From NCBI GenBank assembly GCA_902702965.1, contig CACRXP010000401.1, forward strand, positions 42,949 through 106,948: DNA of 64,000 bases, in the 5' to 3' direction. Positions 56,746 through 64,000 of the stretch are shown here, one piece after another; within the stretch, counting starts at the first letter, position 1; each line of letters opens with the position of its first letter. Below the pieces are notes generated by a model. The model saw only the letters and a program-made list of their open reading frames with translations. It made no database searches and was not told the DNA's origin. The position numbers and the translations under genes are program-made. The DNA comes from Spirometra erinaceieuropaei. Its lineage: Eukaryota > Platyhelminthes > Cestoda > Diphyllobothriidea > Diphyllobothriidae.

Positions 56746-57149
56746 GTCTTATTTAGGTTCTTTAATTTTCAAATGTCCCGCTACCTTTATGAAATAAGTA
56801 ACACATATTACGCATTATTTTACAGACCGTTTCTACATTTTCGCACGAGTGGCCGAACGAAATGCTGCCGAAGTTAGTTCTGGGATTGCAAACCGTCCCA
56901 CTGTTACCATGCGCAGCAGTCATGAGAAGTAAGGACCGATTACATCCACAGGAGCAGTTTGGAGTTGTGCATCAACCCCCGCGTCAAAACTGTCCTCGTA
57001 CCTACGCATGCTGGGATCGCGCATACACGAACACAAGCTGGCCGTGCGACGGGGTGACTAACTATCGCGAGTGACTGCCCACATCTTCGAAACTGGTCAA
57101 CAGTTCGGCTTCACAGTCGTCTAGATAATTGTCCACGCCGTAAACAAGA
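56746..57149. other. No gene recognised
   Basis: No supported feature; possibly PLE 3' flank. Confidence 0.35.
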
Positions 57150-57380
57150 CAAGTCGGGAAATTATTGAAGTCAGGGCCTTGGGTGAGAACGCAGTCAACC
57201 GACGTATCGATCTGGCGCCGGTATACAGGGCTCTACGTAGCCACATCCACATTTGTGGCACTGACCATCGAATATCTAGTACCCCCTATAATTTTCGCTT
57301 GTTTTTTGTTACTTCTGCCCCTGATGACGAACTCTGAGCACGTTCTAGTGTCTAGAAGAACAAACTGCTACGGTAAACGA
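57150..57380 (+). ncRNA. Degenerate hammerhead-like repeat
   Basis: Homologous to the inverse of 45740-45930 (shared ATCGATCTGGCGCCGGTATA-type block). CTGATGA at 57321-57327 is intact and a GAAC/GTTC stem II is possible, but the GAAA position reads TAGTG, so cleavage is not expected. Confidence 0.5.
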
Positions 57381-58090
57381 CCACTCGAACATTCGCCTCC
57401 ATTCGTACTGTCACCCATTGATTTCCGAAGTAGGTGGCACACTCCCCGACGTTATTATTTGCCCGGAATCTAGGTCGCACTCTCTGCTGCAAACACTAGA
57501 AAACCCGAAATTCACTGTGTAATGTGCAGTTCTAGGCATTTAGACCTGAAAAAACCCACAAGTACTGAACACTACCTAAGGGTACTGCCTCCGACAAATT
57601 TCGAATAACAGTAACACGTCAGCGCCTATTGCTTTAAACAGTTCCATCCAGTTTTGCCAAGAATTTTCGGAAACTCGGTCTAATGTAAGGAGGTCAATTT
57701 ACGTGAGTCACCCAACCTACCAAATTAAATAAAGTAGCAATTCAAGCATGCTGTAGGCGAACTGGTGGCAGCCAGGTCCGGACTAACATTCGCCTCATTT
57801 TTGAACTGAAGGCATTACTGGAACATCATCTGCTTATATTGCCCAACAATGGCTTCCTATTTATATTACTTTATTTTCGACAGCGCCTTACAAAATCCAT
57901 TGCCAGAATTGCTTCCAAATCCGACCAAAATCCCCAGCCAGTTGAAGAGCATGTGCATCAAACGTGTTTTGGACGAGGGTGAAAAGCAGTCGGAATACTC
58001 ATGTTCTTGACGTTTCAACTGCAAGAACGCTTAAAAGGAAGTATTCTCGTCTTAGAGATGGAAAGTCTAGACTTTAGGACGGGCGGAAGA
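57381..58090. other. No gene recognised
   Basis: No supported feature. Confidence 0.35.
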
Positions 58091-58167
58091 ATGGGCGATC
58101 AGGATTAAATCTACCGGAAGTTGGTAAAACTGTTGCAGCTAATCTCTCTCCCCGACTACTGGACTTC

Positions 58168-58407
58168 ATGAGCACTATAATGTTATTTGAAGAAGAAGAT
58201 GCTGACGTTTCAAAGCGCTTGGTCGGTTCTCCATTGTCAAAGCGTAAAATGCACTTAATCGATAAGAAATTTCAAGTGGCATGTTGTGTTGGTCGGCCTC
58301 AAGCTCTTCCATTTTTATCTCCTCTCACTGTCCCGGTCTCTCGGGAGATCATTGACGAGCTTTTTGCCTCTGTGCTTTGTGAGTCCCCATTCCGTCGACC
58401 CCAGGCA
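58168..58407 (+). CDS. Unidentified open segment fused in frame to PLE endonuclease
   Basis: A frame open for 160 codons (58168-58650) starts with about 75 residues I cannot place (MSTIMLFEEEDADVSKRL, KRKMHLIDKKFQVACC). From about residue 80 it becomes the PLE connector. The first part is either a diverged PLE segment between RT and endonuclease or unrelated sequence brought in by a rearrangement. The frame is open upstream into 58110 or so, so the start is not established. Confidence 0.35.
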
Positions 58408-58764
58408 ACGATTCCACGCCGTCTGATGCAGCCTAAGGATCAATTTCCACGCGCTGAAACCTCCGCAGTCATCTGCAAAGTAACTTGCAATGAGGGCGAC
58501 CTCAAGTATGTGGGAGAAACCGGGCGGAAATTGAAAACTCGCCTACAAGAGCATAAATCGGCCACTCGGAGGTTAGACCCTAACTATCAACTAGCAACAC
58601 ACGTGGAGAAACTGGGCATACCTTTGATCTCTAGAGAGCTACCACCTTAGGCCGGGCAACACAAAAGCTAAACGGCTAACTCTCGAGGCATGGTTCTCCG
58701 ATGCCCACTCTATCAGCAGACATCTGGACCTTCCTGCAGCTTACAAAGTTCTACGTCTGCGTTA
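58408..58764 (+). pseudogene. PLE GIY-YIG endonuclease, second lineage, one frameshift
   Basis: Connector RRLMQPKDQFP leads into VICKVTCNEGDLKYVGETGR, then KLKTRLQEHKSATRR and LATHVEKLGI. This is a classic PLE GIY-YIG core (YVGETGR with a following R-x-x-E-H). A shift of frame near 58630 restores the expected C-terminus: GNTKAKRLTLEAWFSDAHS, SRHLDLPAAYKVLRLR and stop at about 58764. LEAW and the ISRH-type ending are typical of the family. It is clearly different from the CGAGY lineage at 41-42 kb, so at least two PLE lineages are present. It is the least decayed endonuclease in the window. Confidence 0.88.
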
Positions 58765-60233
58765 ACAATAATGTGTGTTCCACGTTCTTCTGTTATTAAT
58801 TCGGTCATATTGATGTGACCGAGAAAAGTCTTGCTTTATTATGAAAAGAAAACTCCAGTCTACGTCGAAATCTCACAAAGCATCCATGGGCCTGTTAATT
58901 TTCCTTCTTAAAAATCAGCGTCTATATGATAATTCTTCCTAAGAACACACAGACTTCTTCACTCAATAGGACTCTACTTTATGGATTTTGAGGACACAGG
59001 CACAGTCGACAGCTGGGAATCTCAAAAGGCGTTGATTTACGCACTTTTTTCCAAAAGCAAACATTATAACTTGGGGAGAACGTTAGTTCATACCCATCGA
59101 CGGCTAAAGTAAGCATGTAATGAATTTTATACGTGAAATTCTGCACTGGAATAGGTGCAAATACGGTCTTTTTCGGAGTCGCCTCGCCATAAGGGACAAG
59201 TGTGCTATGATGTTTGAACAAACCGAAAGGGACAATCTACGTTGATTCGCACTTTGCTCTTAAGAAAATCTTCTTTTTTCTGATTGGGACTGTTTTTCGG
59301 CACTGACCATAAATACTGGCTACTTTCTATAGACTCGCGTTCCCATATGCGACCACACATACCTTTGAACGAAACCAGTTCGCTATTTTGAGTGGCATAA
59401 TGTTAGGGCATGTTCATAATTAGACATCCCTGTAGTACAATAAGCGTAACACCTGACAAACGATCTCCTTCTTAGCTGTTGGTATCGTTTACGCTAGTGT
59501 AGGGATATTTTATCCCGAAAACTCTACATTTTTCTGTCTTTAAGGCAGATTAGTTGTCGTCTTCATCGCAACCCCTTCCCTGTGCTAGTAACCTATAAGT
59601 CGAACTACGTTGGAGCAACCACCCTTAAATATGCCTCAGAAATAATGGCGAAATAAAACGCTTAACTGCACACAAGGGCACATTCTCTGAAGTATGGTAG
59701 TAGGGTCTAAAGTGGAACGATTCATGCTCCTTCTACTTATTCACATCACTTTGGGACTGTTTTGTTTTGCGATGATACTCAATCAAACACTGAAGAGATC
59801 AAATTTAGCTAACGTCCGTTTTCGACATTTTAGTCCCGGAGACTGAATGTCTTACCGTACTGAGAACACAGGCATATTACCTAAAGCCTGTGTTTTTAGA
59901 TTCTGCCGATGACGTCGTTTCTTAAGTCAACGCTGCTCGCAAGCTGAGTGCAATGCCTAGCAAGCACCTGAGGACTCGGCGCGGCATCTTCCGCTGTACC
60001 GGGAACCCGTCCGGTCAGTCCTCATATACAGTTTTAGGAAGGAGGTTGGGTGCATGGAAGAAGGGCAAAAACTGTAGGTGTTTGTTCATCGATGCCTGGG
60101 AATCGTCCTTACAGTGAAGTACATTGACTTGGTTTCAAATGTAACTGATGGCACTCTCTGCGACAAGACTGCGAGGGTGTTTCGGCAATTCAAGAATAAG
60201 AATTTGGATAGTTTGGACACGTTCTAGTGAGAT
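58765..60233. other. No gene recognised
   Basis: No supported feature. Confidence 0.4.
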
Positions 60234-60537
60234 ATGGTTATGTAGCCCCACCTGAAGTAAACAAACCCCAGCCACCTGTAATATTCGACCGGGGGTAATA
60301 GGGGTTCTTACGGGTGGGACCGGGGATCGCTCAGGGGACGACGTCAAGTAGTTGGATGCTTTTAGGAATGCACGGTTGTACTTTGAGTGGTTGAGGGATA
60401 GTCGCCTTAACCCTAGATGCTAACCACTAACTCCTACCCCTAACCCCTTGCCCTGACCCCTAACTCATAACCTATTGCACTAACTCTTACCCCCAACCAT
60501 AACAGTGTTATGTCCATCAGGAGAGACTACATAACCG
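60234..60537. mobile_element. Element M, long variant, copy f
   Basis: Left ATGGTTATGTAGCCCCACCT, then AGTAAACAAACCCCAGCCAC and a CCCTAA-type core (60410-60510). The right end is CTACATAACCGCATCTTACC, an inverse of the left. Collinear with 18177-18520, including the spacer block GCACGGTTGTACTTTGAGTGG (near 60373). Confidence 0.75.
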
Positions 60538-60603
60538 CATCTTACCAACACTTTTAGTCATTTGCCTCATAAGTTCAGTGTAGCTGTCCTTGTTTTGGCA
60601 CCG

Positions 60604-61080
60604 TCACCAACCTGGAGGCATCAAAGAGCTCAACTCAAAAACTCGCTTGATACAGTCTGTCAAGTCATAAAAGTGCTTATTGAACCTGTGGTATCCTGTC
60701 TCTTTTGATGGTGGAAGGAACTGGGTCAAGCTCGCCGGCTCTTCTGCCATAGATCGTCAAACGCGGAATGGCATAATTCTCGATGTCCTCGTTGTCGGTT
60801 AGATCAAGCATGATCATAGTCTTACCAGGCACCCACTGCTAGATGCATAAGGATGTGGTAGGTGTTGTTAACCCTTCGATAAGACTTCAATCACCGCTTT
60901 CGTCTTACGGCCTAAGATACTGTCCATAGGACCAAGAGGACAAGGAGTCTCGTCGAAATCGTGTTCATTCCAATGTCCATGACTGTATACGACCCAATGG
61001 ATGCGGTCCATGATATGTGAATTATGCAAGCTGGAATTCCTTGACAAAGAATGAATAAATCCGTTTTCCCTGTCTGAACG
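60604..61080 (-). pseudogene. Unidentified decayed coding region, minus strand
   Basis: Four consecutive minus-strand pieces in shifting frames look like one protein. (a) 61080-60868: SLHNSHIMDRIHWVVYSHGH, NEHDFDETPCPLGPMDSILG, KTKAVIEVLSKG then stop. (b) about 60872-60822: VNNTYHILMHLAVGAW. (c) 60841-60677: QWVPGKTMIMLDLTDNEDIE, NYAIPRLTIYGRRAGELDPV, STIKRDRIPQ. (d) about 60690-60604: HRFNKHFYDLTDCIKRVFEL, SSLMPPGW then stop. Breaks are 1-2 base shifts, not intron-sized, so a pseudogene or low-quality sequence is more likely than exons. I do not recognise the family; a transposon protein or a host-derived copy are both possible. Confidence 0.45.
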
Positions 61081-61609
61081 TGCTCAGTCTCAAGAACTCA
61101 ACCAATCAATCTTTGATGACGCGCCTCCCCCTCCTTTCACAGAGTAGACAATGCCAGCCTGACGGAAGCCGGGGTGCCAGACTCGGACACAAGATCAAGG
61201 TCCCAAGATCGGCATTTCTCTATTACCTCTACTACAGCGGTGTGAATAACAGAAGCGGTCTCGCATCTGTGCTACACCAGAAGGCGATCCCAGCGAGCGC
61301 GAAGTGGAAAACTTGCTCCTCGCATGACACAAGGCACAAGCATTAACAAATATCAGTTCTGTCTGCGCCGCCCATGTTAGGCGATGATAACGATGAAACG
61401 GACGAGTTCTCTGGCTGACTTCGAGAGATTCCGGCTCTTATTTCTTCCAGCGACCCCTATGTGTTTGCAGGGTGATCGGAATGAAAAAATCAGTATGGTT
61501 GTACAAACTTCCGGTCAGATCGTAGAAATGTTTATCATTGTTGGTCCATGTAACAATGGCGACCAATATCTGAAGCTGACAGTTCCCGGCAGTAGGCTCC
61601 GATGCCAAA
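61081..61609. other. No gene recognised
   Basis: No supported feature. The 92-codon frame at 61384-61662 lacks a signature. Confidence 0.4.
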
Positions 61610-61790
61610 AGATGCTTGTAGGTATGATAATCAGTCAAGGATGGCTATCCGAGAATGGGTAATAAGCTAGAAATGGCCATCGCTGTCACTTCCTGTCTTT
61701 GTCGCCAAGCAACTACCTGCGATGATCGTTGGTGCAGCGGAACGAGCACGTCTCGTAACCCGATCAATAAACGACGCCTACCAACTTAAA
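61610..61790 (+). repeat. SINE tail fragment (family S1)
   Basis: TAATAAGCTAGAAATGGCCA, CACTTCCTGTCTTTGTCG, GCGGAACGAGCACGTCTCGT and AACCCGATCAATAAACGACG follow the order of the tail at 7570-7735. The tRNA-like head is lost. Confidence 0.6.
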
Positions 61791-61856
61791 CAAGATATAT
61801 AAAAGTACGATCTGTTCGCATTGATCAGCAACACATGTTTACGTATATTAGTTTTC

Positions 61857-62094
61857 GGTCGGTTCTTATTTCGTAGCCTCACCTGCAGTAGACAGGCCCC
61901 AGACACCTGTCATACGGGGCCGGTGGTAGTAGGGGGGTTTAACACTAACACCTAACCCTAATCCCTAACCCCAACTCCTGAACCTAACCCCTAACCATAA
62001 CCTTAGCTCCTAACACTAACCCTCAACCCCTAACTCTAACTCCAACTTCTAACACTAGCCCCTCACAGGTGCGGCTACGGATTAGGATCTTACC
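61857..62094. mobile_element. Element M (telomere-repeat core), copy d
   Basis: Left GGTCGGTTCTTATTTCGTAG, subterminal GCAGTAGACAGGCCCCAG and TACGGGGCCGGTGGTAGTAG, CCCTAA-type core, right CAGGTGCGGCTACGGATTAG then GATCTTACC. It is a close relative of copy e, 620 bases further on. Confidence 0.85.
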
Positions 62095-62479
62095 AAGGTG
62101 CCTACAAATGGGGGCCACTCGTTCCTGGGGGTCAGGCCGCAATGAAGCCTTCCTTACGTTACCTTTGCTGAAATTCTCGCTTGCGCGACATCTCTGAAGA
62201 TTGAAGACTGGCGCGCGTCGTTCAGGAGTGGATTGTGTGTGGCACGCGTAAACGGGTCACTCAACTTTGTCAGTCTCCGCTCCCACGCGTCTTGACCATG
62301 CCTAGCCCCATCGTGTCATACTGATTGTAATAGGACTGAGGTGGGGTAAATGCCGCGAAAGTCACAGCGGTGGTCCCCTCACCGGCTGCAACCGGACTAA
62401 CTCGCTGTTACCTGGGTCACAGGTCCACGCACTGTGATTGGACATGCTCGCACAACAATCATTAGCTGGAAAAGGCGCC
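62095..62479. other. No gene recognised
   Basis: Spacer between two M elements, no supported feature. Confidence 0.4.
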
Positions 62480-62651
62480 GGTCGGATCTTATTTCGTAGC
62501 CGCACCTGCAGTAGACAAGCCCCAGCCGCCTGTCATACGGGGCCGGTGGTAATAGCAGGTTTAACACTAATCCAATCCCTAACCCTGACCGCTAATCCCT
62601 AATCCCAACACCTAGTCCCTAACAGTTGCGCCTACAAAATAGGATCTTACC
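62480..62651. mobile_element. Element M (telomere-repeat core), copy e
   Basis: Left GGTCGGATCTTATTTCGTAG, subterminal CAGTAGACAAGCCCCAGCCG, short CCCTAA-type core, right TTGCGCCTACAAAATAGGAT then CTTACC. The shortest member: the core carries far fewer telomere-like units than copy d. Confidence 0.85.
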
Positions 62652-63284
62652 TATTTTTCTTCCAGTCTATCTAAAATTAATTGTCGAAACTGGTTCACAA
62701 TCTCTAGCCCCTGTTCGAGCCAACTGGATATCATACTAGACCTGTGCTCCCTTACGAATTCCACAAAGGTTTTAGAGTTATTACAGCAGCAAGGGCCTTG
62801 ACAAACTCTCACAGTCTCAATTTTTCGATTAAAGGATGTGCGGAAAGTGGTTTTCTCACGTCAGAAAGTAACGCGCTAGTCCCAGAGGACCAGCCGATGT
62901 GTGCACGAACAGAGGACTCAACAAAAGGCAAGTTGATGAGTTTGTTCGATTTGATTTTTTCCGTACGACTGGGGAAATTAGTGGGCACTTTACTGTTGAT
63001 CATTCAACTGCCCTACCTGAGTGGCCGCATAACCCATCTAGAGACTCGTTGACGACCTGTTAGTTGTTGCGAATTCTCTCCCACACGAGAGCTTGAAGTT
63101 CCGGTCCTTAACTGGCCTGTTTCTGGCTGGCAGGAATGGGTTTCTCGTCATAACGTTAGGCGTCGTTGTCAGGGGATCAGTTTTGGGAACCGACCAGTCA
63201 AAGCCCCAAGCGGACGGCTTACTCCCAAAAAGATTGCGTGGAGTGTATGGTTGCATAACTGGCACTAAAGAATTTGGAGGATAA
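62652..63284. other. No gene recognised
   Basis: Opposed frames of about 100 codons (62744-63052 plus, 63038-63364 minus) without recognisable motifs. Confidence 0.4.
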
Positions 63285-63415
63285 CTTGTCATCAGGCCAA
63301 AACAGTTACATAGAAGTTGAAATTGTGCGAAGTTACAGGGGCTATTAACACTCATCGTTCCCACGCCACTCGCATGGCGAAGCGTGCTATGGTGTGGTCG
63401 GCGTGTCGTGGTCAG
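63285..63415. repeat. Repeat shared with 47330-47470
   Basis: GGCTATTAACACTCATCGTT and CCCACGCCACTCGCATGGCG repeat the PLE-flanking block at 47.4 kb, suggesting a PLE 3' remnant (minus-strand orientation). No endonuclease sequence is recognisable on the plus-coordinate side, where it would be expected. Confidence 0.55.
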
Positions 63416-64000
63416 TGGGTCAAGGGGGAGGATAATCAGACAGTCAACACTTCAGCATCTTCGATGTCTGAAAGCTGCGCTAGAGGGAAAGCGTCCACTT
63501 TTTGCAAAGGTAAGGGACTACCCGCCACCACAACAATTCCCTCCCTTAGCCTGCAAGTCTCCAGACTTATACCAGAGAAATCTAGCGGGGAAAATTTTAG
63601 CATTAACCTAGTTCTCAACTGCCGTATGTAGATTGAAGAAAGCAAGGCTAAAACAGCAAAAGGTTGCGGACGAACTTGTCAGTTCTTGATCATCAAAAGC
63701 CAAGGAAGTTAACAAACAAGGCATCATTAAACACATTGAAAGATGGAATGGTGTTATGTAAAAAAAACCGCCGGCAGATACATTAGTTATTAAATATGCC
63801 TGTTTTAGTTCCCCTGTACACGGTAAAAACAGAGCAAACTCTCATTCAAACCTAATACAAACATAAGGATCATATTTTTTCCTTTTTTTCTTTTCGAATG
63901 TCAGTGTCAAATGTGGTCATCGTAGAAGAGAACGGTCCGATCATATTTTCAGTGAAAGCAAAGAGGTGTTATTTGGCACTGTTCCATTTCGCCAACAGTC
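63416..64000. other. No gene recognised
   Basis: No supported feature to the end of the window. Confidence 0.4.

Overview
This window looks like repeat-dominated eukaryotic genomic DNA, not a bacterial or phage region. I find no intact protein gene, rRNA or functional tRNA. Recognisable coding remnants are all from mobile elements: Penelope-like retroelements (PLE) with GIY-YIG endonuclease, and a Merlin/IS1016-type DNA transposon. Two further decayed coding-like stretches have no family I recognise (53.6-53.9 kb and 60.6-61.1 kb). PLEs, Merlin, tRNA-derived SINE-like repeats, hammerhead-like motifs and TTAGGG-like interstitial arrays together would fit a flatworm, for example a cestode. That is inference from repeat content, not an identification.

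Layout. 0.9-3.6 kb is a diverged tandem duplication of a 1.3-kb unit, each unit holding two opposed pairs of tRNA-like sequences. 4.1-13 kb is mostly ~1-kb fold-back (near-palindromic) AT-rich elements, a SINE cluster at 6.5-7.75 kb and a direct repeat that runs into a 426-N assembly gap (11271-11696). 13.85-14.64 kb is a sharply bounded, internally deleted Merlin transposon with an exact 8-bp target duplication. 17-24 kb holds telomere-like inverted-repeat elements, fold-back elements, a 0.6-kb repeat in two copies and an inverted SINE/hammerhead-like region. 27-33.5 kb has more fold-back copies, an inverted SINE pair and a three-copy GC-rich repeat. 36-40.6 kb has a 0.7-0.8-kb repeat in two copies, a 154-bp tandem hammerhead-like insertion inside a fold-back element, and a TTAGGG-like array. 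41-48.5 kb and 55.7-58.8 kb are PLE graveyards. 54-55.7 kb and 60.2-62.7 kb hold fold-back and telomere-like inverted-repeat elements.

The most interesting signal is a dispersed family of short segments carrying a hammerhead-like core (CTGANGA, stem II, GAAA, one-pair stem III, a complementary stem I). One locus is a partial tandem dimer with a 9-bp flanking duplication, which resembles the known metazoan small circular-RNA/retrozyme-type mobile units that are thought to use PLE machinery. A second theme is an inverted-repeat element family whose core is degenerate telomere repeat.

All boundaries of decayed repeats are judged by eye and are approximate, usually to within tens of bases.
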